Source of the DNA: Clostridium muellerianum
GTDB lineage: Bacteria; Bacillota; Clostridia; Clostridiales; Clostridiaceae
Assembly: GCF_012926525.1 (NCBI RefSeq)
Contig: NZ_JABBNI010000020.1
Location: forward strand, 1-64,000
Direction of reading: 5' to 3'
DNA length: 64,000 bases
The position numbers and the translations under genes were made by a program. Shown in pieces: positions 24,141 to 33,955 of this stretch. Each line of letters starts with the position of its first letter. The first letter of the stretch is position 1. The notes beneath the pieces were generated by a model, which was given only the letters and a program-made list of their open reading frames with translations, was not told the origin of the DNA and searched no databases.

Positions 24141-25187
24141 TTACAACATAGCTTTAATTTCAATACTCTTTTCCTTTGAAAGATCAATATATCTTTTTCC
24201 AATACTTACAACAGGTTTAGTAATATTATGTGGAGGTACATATAAAATTTCGCCTTCTTCACCAGTATTCAACAATACCTTTGAACCTACATAACAAGCT
24301 GCTATATTTTCTAGAAATGTATTCATTACATGTATATCAAAATATTCTAAGCTGTTGTTTTTAAGTATTTCAAAAGCTTTAAAAGGAGTTTCTCTTTTCC
24401 TATAAACTCTATCTGAAGTAATTGCGTCATAAGCATCTACAACAGCAATTATTTTACAATATATACTGAGTTCATCACCGTTTTTCCCTAAAGGGTATCC
24501 TGTACTGTTCATCCTTTCATGATGCATTAAAATAACTTCTTTAACTATATCTGAAACAATATTAGTACCCTTCACCATATTATATCCATATACAGGGTGT
24601 TTTTTTATTTCACCAAATTCTTCTATATCAACTTTTCCTTTTTTATTTAAAATTTCTATAGGTACTTTTACTTGTCCTATATCATGAAGAAGCCCTGCCT
24701 CAACTATTTGGCTTATATCTCTTTTAGTTAAACATAACCATTTGGCCAGAAGCATTCCATAAAAAGATACATTTACGCAATGACTATATACATATCCTTC
24801 AGAGTTTTTTAATTCACTAAGACATTTAACAATATAATATTCATCATTTATAGCCTTATAGATAGAATTAGATATTTTATTCATTTTCGCAACTTCTACC
24901 TTTTTTCCTTTAGATAGATCATTTACTACTTCGCTTATTTCTATAACATTCTCTTTATAATTTTTCTTCACATCAAAAAAATTAGTACTAATAAACTTAG
25001 GGGTTCCTTCCATTCCTGCAGCATAAATCCAAACATATTTTATCTCAAACGCAGCAAGTTTCTGTATTATATAATAATTTATAATCGTATTTTCTACTGC
25101 AATAGTTGCGCCATATTTGCTTACTACCTTTTGTGAAATTACATCACCTGCTTTACAATCCGAAACTAATACACATTTTTTTCCCAC
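24141..25187 (-). CDS. HD-GYP domain protein (c-di-GMP phosphodiesterase-like)
   Basis: 348 residues from a GTG at 25187 with GGGGGAG six bases upstream; the longer frame has no such site. Residues 1-110 are an uncharacterised N-terminal region beginning C-V-L-V-S-D-C-K-A-G-D-V-I-S, as in related clostridial HD-GYP proteins. The catalytic part has L-L-H-D-I-G-Q (His168/Asp169), H-P-x-x-G-Y, M-H-H-E-R-M (222-226) and G-Y-P (230-232), then V-D-A-Y-D-A-I-T-S-D-R. All metal ligands and the G-Y-P motif are present, so cyclic di-GMP hydrolysis is likely. It is followed by a terminator at 24089. Confidence 0.88.
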   Translation of the reverse strand: MGKKCVLVSDCKAGDVISQKVVSKYGATIAVENTIINYYIIQKLAAFEIKYVWIYAAGMEGTPKFISTNFFDVKKNYKENVIEISEVVNDLSKGKKVEVAKMNKISNSIYKAINDEYYIVKCLSELKNSEGYVYSHCVNVSFYGMLLAKWLCLTKRDISQIVEAGLLHDIGQVKVPIEILNKKGKVDIEEFGEIKKHPVYGYNMVKGTNIVSDIVKEVILMHHERMNSTGYPLGKNGDELSIYCKIIAVVDAYDAITSDRVYRKRETPFKAFEILKNNSLEYFDIHVMNTFLENIAACYVGSKVLLNTGEEGEILYVPPHNITKPVVSIGKRYIDLSKEKSIEIKAML

Positions 25188-25300
25188 ATCTATCTCCCCC
25201 AAAAATATCGAAATTATTATTTTTAAATTGTGCAAATTCACTGTAGTGATTACTGACACTTTGGAAAAGATATTAATACTTTTTAATATCTTTTGATTTA

Positions 25301-25477
25301 TTATTTTTTAATTTCTTTAATATTTTTTTTATTTTTATAGTAAGGACACATCTTTGAGCAGCTTCCACAACCACTACATTTGTCATTTCGATTTATCACA
25401 TTTTTGCATAATATATACACAGCTAATATTATTATAATTCCAGCAATAATAAACTCCTCTATTTCTTTATAATCCAT
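25301..25477 (-). CDS. FeoB-associated Cys-rich membrane protein
   Basis: 58 residues starting at ATG 25477, overlapping the last 11 bases of the feoB gene; GAGGT lies upstream inside feoB. One membrane helix (about residues 8-27, I-I-A-G-I-I-I-I-L-A-V-Y) is followed by a cysteine cluster C-S-G-C-G-S-C-S-K-M-C-P at residues 34-45 and a lysine-rich tail. Small proteins of this type commonly follow feoB in Firmicutes and are proposed to bind or relay iron at the membrane. Its overlap with feoB supports co-translation. Confidence 0.85.
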   Translation of the reverse strand: MDYKEIEEFIIAGIIIILAVYILCKNVINRNDKCSGCGSCSKMCPYYKNKKNIKEIKK

Positions 25478-27236
25478 AAAAATACCTCATTCCTATATTA
25501 AAAAATAGAAAGGAAATTATCCACGCAGTAGCAAATTGATAAAATATGGAAAGAAGGGTAATCTTCACTCCAAATTCTTTCTTCATTGTTATTATCGTAG
25601 ATGCACAAGGACTATATAATAGTATAAACACTAAAAAACTTAAAGCCGATGCTAAATTAAATTGATGTGGAATAACCAAAGATAAGTTTCCTCCATACAA
25701 AACTCCTAATGTCCCTGCTATAACTTCCTTACCCATAAGCCCTGTGAGAAGAGAGACTGAATTCTGCCAATTGCCAAAGCCTAGTGGATTAAAAATTGGG
25801 GATATAAACTTTCCAACCGCTGCAAGAAAACTATAATTTATATTTACCATACCATTGAAATTAAAATTAGACAATACCCATATTATAATAGACATGGAAA
25901 AGATTATAGTTCCAATTTTTTTTAAAAATCCTTTTCCTTTTTCCCAGGTATGCATTAAAAGCAGTTTAAAATCAGGCATAATATAGTCCGGTAGTTCCTC
26001 CATATAAGGTTCATCTTCCTTTTCCTTAAATATAAATTTAAAAATTAAACTAAAGAAGAATGATATTGAAATTCCTGTAAAATACAGCATACCTAAAATT
26101 ATAATTTCTTTTTTGGGGAAAAATATAGTAGCAAAAAGCATATATACTGGAAGCTTTGCATTGCAGGACATAAAAGGTATAAGCAGTGCTGTAATTACTC
26201 TTTCTCTCTTATTTTCAATATTTTTTGCAGCCATAAGTGCTGGAACAGAACATCCAAACCCTATAATCATAGGAATAAAGGATTTTCCAGATACTCCTCC
26301 AAGACTCATAATTTTATCCATTAACAAAGCTGCTCTGCTCATATATCCACTGTCTTCCATTAATGAAAGTAGTGCAAAAAGTGTAAGTATTACAGGTAAA
26401 AATACTAAAACTGAACTGATTCCAGATACTACTCCATCAACTAAAAGTGATTTAAACCATGGACTTTGATTCTCTAAAATTCTGCTTAAAAAAGGTATAG
26501 CATAATTAAAAAGTGCACTTCTAAATACCTCTGCTAAGGGTGTGCCTACCCATGAAAAAACTAACTTAAATATAAAATATATAATAGCTATAAATATAGG
26601 ATATGCTAAGTATCTATTTAAAACAAATCTATCAATTTTTTCTGAAACTTTAGCTGTACTCTTTATATTTCTTACAGTACATGTACTTACAACACTTTCT
26701 ATATAAGAATAAGTTTCCTTTTCACTATTTGTATCAACACTTACAGGCTTAGATACATTAAATGCTTTCTTTTTTATATAATTCTTTAACTTCTTTACTT
26801 CTTTATATTTTATATTATTCATAGGTATAATTTTTGTATCTAAAATTTGAGATAATTTTTCTACATTTATATGTATCCCATTTTTTTCTGCCTTATCCAC
26901 CATATTTAAAACTATTACCATAGGTATATTCAATTTTTTAAGCTGTATAGTAAGATAAAGATTTCTCTCTAAGTTAAGAGCATTTACTACATTTATTATT
27001 AAATTCACTTTGTTATTAGTTATATGATTATTAAATATTTTTTCTAAATTTGAACCAGTATCCATAGAATATATTCCAGGGAAAACTGCTATCTTAGTAT
27101 TGCTATCTATAAATCCTTCCTGTTTTTCAATTTTAGAATTTCCATCTTCATCAGAAGTTTTTTCAGCTTTTGCTATCTTATTAAATAGAACTTCCTGACC
27201 AACATTAGGATTACCTATTAAAGTACAAAGAATCAT
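25467..27236 (-). CDS. feoB: FeoB-type ferrous iron transporter with degenerate GTPase motifs
   Basis: 589 residues, shorter than the usual 650-770. The membrane half is well conserved: G-F-G-C-S-V-P-A-L-M-A-A, P-F-M-S-C-N-A-K-L-P-V-Y (gate), and G-L-M-G-K-E-V-I-A-G-T-L. The N-terminal G domain is not. The P-loop is G-N-P-N-V-G-Q-E instead of G-x-x-x-x-G-K-S/T, so the nucleotide-binding Lys and Ser/Thr are lost. The G3 Asp-x-x-Gly is F-P-G-I-Y-S-M, and G4 is N-M-V-D instead of N-x-x-D with Lys. Fe(II) transport may be GTP-independent or driven by a second FeoB. No feoA is nearby. Confidence 0.88.
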   Translation of the reverse strand: MILCTLIGNPNVGQEVLFNKIAKAEKTSDEDGNSKIEKQEGFIDSNTKIAVFPGIYSMDTGSNLEKIFNNHITNNKVNLIINVVNALNLERNLYLTIQLKKLNIPMVIVLNMVDKAEKNGIHINVEKLSQILDTKIIPMNNIKYKEVKKLKNYIKKKAFNVSKPVSVDTNSEKETYSYIESVVSTCTVRNIKSTAKVSEKIDRFVLNRYLAYPIFIAIIYFIFKLVFSWVGTPLAEVFRSALFNYAIPFLSRILENQSPWFKSLLVDGVVSGISSVLVFLPVILTLFALLSLMEDSGYMSRAALLMDKIMSLGGVSGKSFIPMIIGFGCSVPALMAAKNIENKRERVITALLIPFMSCNAKLPVYMLFATIFFPKKEIIILGMLYFTGISISFFFSLIFKFIFKEKEDEPYMEELPDYIMPDFKLLLMHTWEKGKGFLKKIGTIIFSMSIIIWVLSNFNFNGMVNINYSFLAAVGKFISPIFNPLGFGNWQNSVSLLTGLMGKEVIAGTLGVLYGGNLSLVIPHQFNLASALSFLVFILLYSPCASTIITMKKEFGVKITLLSIFYQFATAWIISFLFFNIGMRYFYGL

Positions 27237-27345
27237 ATATCTCTCCTTTTCAAAATTAAAACATAATGAATTTCAAATGATAATAAATATTATAACATTT
27301 GATAATATTTAAAACAAATTCACCTTAAAATTCACAATAAAAAAA

Positions 27346-27403
27346 ACTCCCATCCTCAGCTAAAAAGCTAAAGAACGAGAGTATTAATTATGTAGTACCA
27401 CCT
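27346..27403 (-). ncRNA. Orphan T-box 3' half: antiterminator motif plus terminator
   Basis: On the minus strand, AGGTGGTACTAC (27392-27403) matches the T-box antiterminator consensus AGGGTGGNACCGCG at most positions, including the UGGN that pairs with the tRNA 3' end. It is followed by a stem ACTCTCGTTCTTTAGCT (27366-27382) with its partner at 27346-27361, then a run of T. The upstream Stem I and specifier loop are not found: only about 60 bases separate the motif from the glnS stop. I infer a truncated T-box acting now as the glnS terminator. Confidence 0.55.
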
Positions 27404-27463
27404 GAATTTATAAATGCCTAGCAACATTTAATCTTTTTCGGTACTTAAAAAATATATATTAAC

Positions 27464-29128
27464 TTATTTTTTTATTTTAAATGAACTTTTTAATGATACT
27501 ATTCTATTAAATACTGGCTTTTCTTCAGTATTATATTTAGTATCCACATTAAAATATCCTACTCTGATAAATTGGAACTTTTCCTGTGGTTTTACACCCT
27601 TCATATTCTCTTCTACAAATCCCTGTAATACTTCTAATGAATTTGGATTAACTTTATCTAAAAAGTCTTTTCCATCATCCTCTTCTTCTTCTTCATCTAA
27701 TATTAGAGGCTGGAATAATCTAAATTCTGCTGGAAGAGCGTGGTTTGCATCTATCCAGTGAATAGTTCCTTTTACCTTTCTTCCTGTAAATCCTGTTCCA
27801 CATTTTGTTTCTGGATCATAGGTACAATGAAGTTCTACTACATTTCCATTTTCATCTTTTATAACTTCATTACATTTTATAAAGTAAGCATTTTTAAATC
27901 TTACTTCATTTCCTGGAAACAATCTAAAGTATTTCTTTGGAGGATTTTCCATGAAATCTTCCTGATCTATATATAATTCCCTTGAAAATGGGATCTTACG
28001 TATTCCTAATTCTTCATTTTCAGAATTATTTTCAGCATCAAGCATTTCTACTTTGCCTTCTGGATAGTTTGTTATAATAACCTTTAATGGTCTTAAAACA
28101 GCCATTGTAGCTGGAACCTTTGCTTTTAAATCTTCTCTTAAGAAATGTTCCAACATTTGTTCATCTACTACACTGCTAGCTTTTGCTACTCCAATTTCTC
28201 TACAGAAATTACGAACAGATTCAGGAGTATATCCCCTTCTTCTAATACCTGCAATAGTTGGCATACGTGGATCATCCCATCCATCCACAAACTTTTCATC
28301 TACTAATTTTTTTAACTTTCTCTTACTTGTAACCGTATTTGTAACATTTAATCTTGCAAATTCAATTTGTCTAGGCTGACATTCCATTTCGCTCTCTCTT
28401 ATTACCCAATCATATAAAGGGCGGTGATCCTCAAATTCTAGAGTACAAATTGAATGTGTAACTCCCTCAATAGCATCTTCAATAGGATGTGCAAAATCGT
28501 ACATAGGATATATGCACCATTTATCTCCTGTATTGTGATGAGTAGAATGAGCTATACGATAAATTACAGGATCTCTCATGTTTATGTTAGGCGAAGCCAT
28601 ATCAATTTTAGCTCTTAATACCTTTTCTCCATCCTTAAATTCACCACTTCTCATACGCTCAAATAAATCTAAATTTTCTTCTATTGTTCTATTTCTATAA
28701 GGACTTTCTGTTCCTGGTTTTGTCAAAGTCCCCCTATGTTCTCTTATTTCTTCTGCTGTTAAGTCACATACAAAAGCTTTGCCTTTTTTAATAAGTATTA
28801 AAGCCCTCTTGTACATTTCATCAAAATAATTAGAAGCAAAATATAATGCATCCCATTCAAAACCTAACCATTTAACATCTTCCTTTATTGACTCTACATA
28901 TTCTGTATCTTCCTTTACAGGATTTGTATCATCAAAACGCAAATTAGTTTTTCCATTAAACTCATCTGCTAATTCAAAATTCAATGTTATTGATTTTGCA
29001 TGACCTATATGTAAATATCCATTTGGTTCTGGAGGAAAACGAGTAACTATTTGTTTATGTTTTCCTAACTCCAAGTCTTCTGCAATAATATTTTTAATAA
29101 AATTGGATTTAACGTTATTTTCTTCCAT
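27464..29128 (-). CDS. glnS: Glutaminyl-tRNA synthetase
   Basis: 554 residues from ATG 29128; a GTG nine bases upstream has no spacing for a ribosome site. Class I synthetase: [12 protein letters not shown] near residues 32-43 is the HIGH motif, and T-S-K-R-K-L near 270 replaces KMSKS, as usual in GlnRS. Further family marks are F-D-D-T-N-P and R-P-x-Q-I-E-F-A-R-L. The C-terminal anticodon-binding barrels are complete. It charges tRNA-Gln directly. Many clostridia use the GatCAB indirect route instead, so GlnRS may have come by transfer in this lineage. Confidence 0.95.
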   Translation of the reverse strand: MEENNVKSNFIKNIIAEDLELGKHKQIVTRFPPEPNGYLHIGHAKSITLNFELADEFNGKTNLRFDDTNPVKEDTEYVESIKEDVKWLGFEWDALYFASNYFDEMYKRALILIKKGKAFVCDLTAEEIREHRGTLTKPGTESPYRNRTIEENLDLFERMRSGEFKDGEKVLRAKIDMASPNINMRDPVIYRIAHSTHHNTGDKWCIYPMYDFAHPIEDAIEGVTHSICTLEFEDHRPLYDWVIRESEMECQPRQIEFARLNVTNTVTSKRKLKKLVDEKFVDGWDDPRMPTIAGIRRRGYTPESVRNFCREIGVAKASSVVDEQMLEHFLREDLKAKVPATMAVLRPLKVIITNYPEGKVEMLDAENNSENEELGIRKIPFSRELYIDQEDFMENPPKKYFRLFPGNEVRFKNAYFIKCNEVIKDENGNVVELHCTYDPETKCGTGFTGRKVKGTIHWIDANHALPAEFRLFQPLILDEEEEEDDGKDFLDKVNPNSLEVLQGFVEENMKGVKPQEKFQFIRVGYFNVDTKYNTEEKPVFNRIVSLKSSFKIKK

Positions 29129-29613
29129 GGTTCCCACTTCTCTTTCTATTAGCTTAATTTAAACTTTTCAATTCCAATGAAATAAATATATCATAAAACT
29201 GCACTTTTTTCTATAATTCACATAGAAATTCATATTTTCCGATGAAATACATATAAAATTCCTTTCTTTATTATACAGGCTTATGAGTGTTTTTTCAAAT
29301 TTAACAGCATAAACCTACTTCTTCTTATTCTTGCCTTCTACAGCATTTTATTAAAATCAAGATTCACTTTATTTTAAAGATTATAAACTACAATACATAT
29401 TATACTCAATATGCAAAATTAAATTATGTATAGAACAATTGCATATTTAATTTATTTGTAATTTTTTAGATAAAAATCTCTTCATTGTCAATTATAGTTT
29501 GATATCTCCCCCTAGACATTTAACTGTTTATATTATAATATTAAATATAGAATATTTAAACAATTGCATTTATTCCCTTTAGTTTTATCATTTTTTAAAT
29601 TGGAGGTGTTTTT

Positions 29614-30177
29614 ATGGATTATAATTTAAAACAAGTTGAAGATTATTTAACGAATATCTATGGAATGCATTTAGGCGAAAATAAAACTATAAGTAAAAAA
29701 CTAATGAAACAGCTAAATAGAAAAAATCTTATTGCACGCAGTGCTAGATGTGTATATTTAGTAGATAATCTCATAATAAAAACATCCTCTGATTCAACTT
29801 TTGGCAAATTACCCTTTGGTGCTGAACAATGTATTAATGAATTTAATTTATATCATTCCAAGGATAGTTCAGTAAACCCTTTTAAGAAAATATTATGTCC
29901 TGTTTATGCTATATATAAAAGTAATTTTATATATTTAACTATACATAAGCCGGTTGTACCTCTAGCCAAAAATGACGACTGCCCTGACACTATATATTCC
30001 CATATTGAAAAGGATTCATCTTTTTCCAATATAAATTTATTTTTATCAATTTTAGATGAATTTAAGGAAAAATTAGTATTTAATTCTCCTGCTATTCAAT
30101 ATGAATTTTCCAAACTCAGCACCTTTGGATATGATGAAAATAGAGAGTTATGCATATTAGATTACGGAATTTATTAA
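29614..30177 (+). CDS. Uncharacterised protein with kinase-like features
   Basis: 187 residues, AT-rich gene with GGAGGTG eight bases before ATG. No family is recognised. R-C-V-Y-L-V-D-N-L-I-I-K-T-S-S-D-S (residues 46-62) looks like a kinase N-lobe beta3 strand with its lysine. A glutamate follows in Q-C-I-N-E-F-N-L-Y, and the C-terminus E-L-C-I-L-D-Y-G-I-Y could be a D-x-G metal loop. The catalytic loop is not apparent, so activity is doubtful. There are no neighbours on the same strand. The 475 bases before it (29138-29613) show no feature except AT hairpins. Confidence 0.5.
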   Translation: MDYNLKQVEDYLTNIYGMHLGENKTISKKLMKQLNRKNLIARSARCVYLVDNLIIKTSSDSTFGKLPFGAEQCINEFNLYHSKDSSVNPFKKILCPVYAIYKSNFIYLTIHKPVVPLAKNDDCPDTIYSHIEKDSSFSNINLFLSILDEFKEKLVFNSPAIQYEFSKLSTFGYDENRELCILDYGIY

Positions 30178-30265
30178 CAATGTAATTTTATAATTTAAAA
30201 ATAATGCAAAGCAAAGTGCAGTGAAAGTTTGGATTTTTATGTAGTATATATGTAGACTGAAGTAA

Positions 30266-30579
30266 GAAGAAACGTTAAGCTGTATGAAGACTGATATATG
30301 TTGTGCTGGAACATTCGAGCAAATTTTAGAAGTTGTTAAGCAGAGAGCTAAAATCTATGATTTTGTGCGAATCGCTTACTCCTCTGACAAAAGGAAGTGG
30401 AGTTTCATTACTCTAAAAATACCGTAATTTTTGCTAGGACGGCAAAAGCTCTGAAAGCGACAGGACGTCGCATTTGAAGAGGTAGGTATTTTTCAATATC
30501 TCAAGTAATTAGAACTTCTTAATGAAGTTAGTGTTCCTGCATAACATATATCAGCCGTAATACAGCTTAACGTTTCTTC
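30266..30579. repeat. Long palindromic element C with structured interior
   Basis: 48-base arms (30266-30313 and 30532-30579) match except for a five-base block and a few substitutions. The left arm contains GAAGAAACGTTAAGCTGTAT and CTGATATATG. The 218-base interior is richer in GC than its surroundings and has its own stems, such as GCGAC/GTCGC at 30457-30471 and AAAAATACC/GGTATTTTT at 30415 and 30484. CTGGAACATTCGAGC near 30307 resembles the loop of element D in reverse. The flank GTGCAGTGAAAGTTTG (30217-30232) recurs at the end of the palindrome at 17434. Confidence 0.7.
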
Positions 30580-30637
30580 GGTTACTTGCGTCACAATGTG
30601 CTTATAACATAAAATGCACATTTGCTATACAATTTAC

Positions 30638-32677
30638 TTATTTAAAATGTTTAGCAATAAAATCTGGCAAATCTTTTTCAGAAAAACTTCCATACTCAAT
30701 ATTTTTTCCATCTTGACTATAGAATCCTATAATATATTTTGCTGATTTATTTCGCCACTCATCTTTATAAATTCTAATAGAAGTTTCTATTTGATTCTTA
30801 TCAGTTATTTTTAGGTTCTTTACACTATTTTCATCAATTTTAACTTTACCATTCTTTAATTTTTGTAACCAATCCTCCATATTATCAACTTTTTCTACTA
30901 AAGCATATGATATATCTTTAGACGTAATCCTTGACCCTTCTAAATACCCTTTTTGCTTTAACCACTGATCAAATAATATATAAGATTTTTTCCATGGAAG
31001 ATGTACATTACTTTCTCTATTATTTCTTTCATCGATTAACTGGGGATACTTTTTTAAATTATTATCATCAATCATAAAATCTATATTTGACCATGGTTTT
31101 ATTTGTTCATTATCTGGCTCATATGTTTCATTACTAATATCCTGTTTTAAAACCTCTACAGCTTCTTTAATATCCTTTGGATCAATTATTACTGTTTGTT
31201 TATTGATACTTACATAAGGACACATTGTAATTTTTTCTATATCTGAACTATTTACTTGTAAAATGTCATAATTCATTTTTTTGTATTCTTTAGATTCATA
31301 AATAGGTTTTAAATACTTAGTATAATCTTCAAGTGAAACATTATATCCCCTTTGGATTTTACTTCCATTCTTTAAATTATATATGAAAATGACTCTTCTA
31401 CTTTGTCCACCATTGTTCTTATCATTATTTTTTGATTTTTCTTCTATAAGTTGTTTATGAAAATTGTGAATATTTTCAATATCTTTTTTATCAAAATAAA
31501 CATCTCTATTATGTTTATAAAAATTTAAATGATCAAAGCTTTCACTAAAATATACACTATCAACACTATTTAATGATGGCATCTTCTTTTCATACCCTAA
31601 TATATCAAGCTTTACTCCTACTATGACTAAAATAATTACAATAACATAAATTAAATAACCTTTTACATTTTTAAATACCCTTATAGATTTTTTTACAATC
31701 ATCTCTGCGCCAAAGTATCCTATAAGAGAAGCAATTAAAAAACCAATTAAAAGCCAGTGTACACTTTTTTGTGCCACTCTAAAATATATTCCACCTACCA
31801 ACATAGCACAAAATGTTACACCATACTTAAACACATATTCTAAACCTTTAAAAGCAATACTTTTAGATGCTGCCTCTAATTTTCTTTTATTATATATAAA
31901 CATTCCTATAAAATATAGGATAATACATACAAAAATATATATCATTATTTCATTAATGCTTATTTTATTAATACTATTACTATTATTATTCATACTAGTA
32001 GCCATTTGCCAAACCCTTGTTACAGGTGAAAATTTTTCTATGTTATCATCATTATATACAAAGCCATATAAAAATCCATCAAGATTTCCTGATAATAAAA
32101 TTGCTATTGCTACTGGCAAAACTAACAAGATATAAGTTAACATTCCCTGCATAATTGAGCTTCCTACTACCATTCCAACTAATATACACATAAAGAAAAG
32201 TAGCAAACATATTATAATAATAATTTCAATCCATTGAAGCACATCATAAGGACTATAATATTTGCCCAAATACATTACTATATCTAAAAATACACATATA
32301 AAGCCATTTATAATTACTGGCAAAACTAATAGTAAAGCCCCTACAACTGCATGACTTCTATACAGTACACTTCTTTTAATAGGAAGGCTGTGAATCATAT
32401 CTGACGAATTTTTGACCTGAATATATCTAAAAAGTAATATAGCAGTAAAAACAGGTGCTATTAGAATAAAAAGAATTTGCGCGTAACCATTAGCAAAATA
32501 GAATACTTTTTTAAGTATATTATAATCATAAGCATACTGCTTACCGCTGTTTATCATTATTACTTTTAATGGCACTGTTAAAAATAGAAACAATGTATAC
32601 GCAATACTTATCCATCCAAATCTTTTTAAATCATCTAAAATTATTCCTTTATTAAAAAATGATGTTTTTGATTTCAT
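30638..32677 (-). CDS. ABC-2 family permease with large extracellular domain (YtrC/D-like, DUF6449)
   Basis: 679 residues. About eight to nine membrane helices lie in residues 15-360, including a helix pair near 95-125 and the C-terminal one at 340-357. A soluble domain of roughly 320 residues follows, resembling the DUF6449 region of Bacillus YtrC/YtrD-like permeases. It overlaps the ATPase gene by 26 bases (stop 32652, start 32677). With the ATPase and GntR regulator it forms a ytrABC-type exporter induced in Bacillus by cell-wall antibiotics. The substrate here is unknown. The large palindrome at 30266-30579 lies just downstream. Confidence 0.85.
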   Translation of the reverse strand: MKSKTSFFNKGIILDDLKRFGWISIAYTLFLFLTVPLKVIMINSGKQYAYDYNILKKVFYFANGYAQILFILIAPVFTAILLFRYIQVKNSSDMIHSLPIKRSVLYRSHAVVGALLLVLPVIINGFICVFLDIVMYLGKYYSPYDVLQWIEIIIIICLLLFFMCILVGMVVGSSIMQGMLTYILLVLPVAIAILLSGNLDGFLYGFVYNDDNIEKFSPVTRVWQMATSMNNNSNSINKISINEIMIYIFVCIILYFIGMFIYNKRKLEAASKSIAFKGLEYVFKYGVTFCAMLVGGIYFRVAQKSVHWLLIGFLIASLIGYFGAEMIVKKSIRVFKNVKGYLIYVIVIILVIVGVKLDILGYEKKMPSLNSVDSVYFSESFDHLNFYKHNRDVYFDKKDIENIHNFHKQLIEEKSKNNDKNNGGQSRRVIFIYNLKNGSKIQRGYNVSLEDYTKYLKPIYESKEYKKMNYDILQVNSSDIEKITMCPYVSINKQTVIIDPKDIKEAVEVLKQDISNETYEPDNEQIKPWSNIDFMIDDNNLKKYPQLIDERNNRESNVHLPWKKSYILFDQWLKQKGYLEGSRITSKDISYALVEKVDNMEDWLQKLKNGKVKIDENSVKNLKITDKNQIETSIRIYKDEWRNKSAKYIIGFYSQDGKNIEYGSFSEKDLPDFIAKHFK

Positions 32678-33551
32678 ATCCTACATCCCCCATTTCATAG
32701 ATAAAAATTTCCTCTAAAGTTAAAGGCAAAATGTCTAAAATTACAGGATCATACTTATTTATCTGCTCTATAATTTCTTCTTTTTTTCCTCTAACAATAA
32801 ATAATTTTACGCTGCCTCTTTCTTCCTCATATAGGATATCAACATCTTTTAAAATTTCTTCCTGCACGCTTTCCTTAAACGCCACCTGAATTTTGTGAAT
32901 ATCTAACTTTAAATCATCTAAATCTTTTTCTAAAATTAAAGAACCTTTATGCATTATACCTATGTAATCACATAAATCTTCAAGTTCTCTTAAATTGTGA
33001 GAAGAAATTAAAACTGTCATCTGCTTTTCTGCTACATCCTGAACAATTAAATTTTTAACCTTTTGTCTCATAACAGGATCTAATCCATCTAGAGGTTCGT
33101 CCAACACTAATACCTGAGGCTGCACAGAAAGAGAAAGCCAAAATGCCACCTGTCTTTGCATTCCTTTTGAAAGGTTGTTTATCTTTTTATTTTCATCTAT
33201 ATCAAAAGCCTCTCTCAACTTTAAATATCTTTCTTCATTCCAAGTTTCATATATTCCCTTATAAAATTTAGCCATATCTTTTATACTGTACTGTGAAAAG
33301 AAATACAGCATATCAGGAATAAATATAACTCTAGACTTTATATCTACATTTTCAAATACACTTTCTCCATCTATAAGTACTTCCCCACTATCCTGTTTAT
33401 AAATTCCAACTAAAGTTTTTAAAAGAGTGGTTTTACCCGCTCCATTAGAACCCACTAATCCATAAATAGAACCCTTATTCACATTTATATTTACATTTTT
33501 CAATGCTTCCAAGGCTTCAAAAGATTTGCTTACACTCTTTCCTTGAATCAT
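32652..33551 (-). CDS. ABC transporter ATP-binding protein (YtrB-like)
   Basis: 299 residues with Walker A G-S-N-G-A-G-K-T-T (about residues 35-43), signature L-S-K-G-M-Q-R-Q (a variant of LSGGQ), Walker B V-L-V-L-D-E-P-L-D-G-L-D and an H-loop S-S-H-N. The C-terminal extension of about 90 residues (F-K-E-S-V-Q-E-E-I-L-K-D-V-D) is usual in this exporter class. Its start overlaps the GntR stop in an ATGA arrangement, showing tight coupling. GGGAGGGG is the ribosome site. Confidence 0.92.
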   Translation of the reverse strand: MIQGKSVSKSFEALEALKNVNINVNKGSIYGLVGSNGAGKTTLLKTLVGIYKQDSGEVLIDGESVFENVDIKSRVIFIPDMLYFFSQYSIKDMAKFYKGIYETWNEERYLKLREAFDIDENKKINNLSKGMQRQVAFWLSLSVQPQVLVLDEPLDGLDPVMRQKVKNLIVQDVAEKQMTVLISSHNLRELEDLCDYIGIMHKGSLILEKDLDDLKLDIHKIQVAFKESVQEEILKDVDILYEEERGSVKLFIVRGKKEEIIEQINKYDPVILDILPLTLEEIFIYEMGDVGYEIKNIIF

Positions 33552-33934
33552 TTACTATCCCCTCCCTTAATATTTTCATCTATCTCTGAAACTATCCTAT
33601 AAATTTCATCTTTCTTCATGCCCAAATACATTGCCTCAGATAAAATTTTAATTAATTCCTCTTTTAGTATGCTTAATTTTTCACTATTTTCATTGTTTTC
33701 TATTGAGGCTACAAAGTTCCCCTTTCCGGGTATAGAATAGATATATCCCTGTCTTTCAAGCTCCCTATATGCTTTTTGGATAGTATTGGGATTAATGGTG
33801 ATTTCACTCGCAAGGGATCTCACTGAAGGAAGCTTCTCATCCTTTTTTAAAACTTCACTAATGATAAGTTCTTTAAACTTTTCTACTAATTGTTCATAAA
33901 TAGGTAATCTACTTCTTAAGTCTAACTGAAACAT
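33548..33934 (-). CDS. GntR family regulator, YtrA subfamily
   Basis: 128 residues, the compact YtrA type. The winged helix spans residues 8-75 (Y-E-Q-L-V-E-K-F-K-E-L-I-I, then K-L-P-S-V-R-S-L-A-S-E-I-T-I-N-P-N-T-I-Q-K-A-Y), with a short helical C-terminal dimerisation tail of about 45 residues. YtrA proteins sit first in ABC exporter operons and repress them. Here the operator ACTGTACTA-N7-TAGTACAGT is 22 bases before the start. GGAGGGT precedes the ATG. Confidence 0.93.
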   Translation of the reverse strand: MFQLDLRSRLPIYEQLVEKFKELIISEVLKKDEKLPSVRSLASEITINPNTIQKAYRELERQGYIYSIPGKGNFVASIENNENSEKLSILKEELIKILSEAMYLGMKKDEIYRIVSEIDENIKGGDSK

Positions 33935-33955
33935 TTACACCCTCCTTCCGTAATA

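Noticed and set aside
29138-29613. T-box or other leader before glnS
   Set aside because: No antiterminator or specifier motif was seen; only AT-rich hairpins.
30430-30480. Known riboswitch (GEMM or PreQ type) inside element C
   Set aside because: Short resemblances such as GGACGGCAAAAGC do not fit any consensus in order and spacing.
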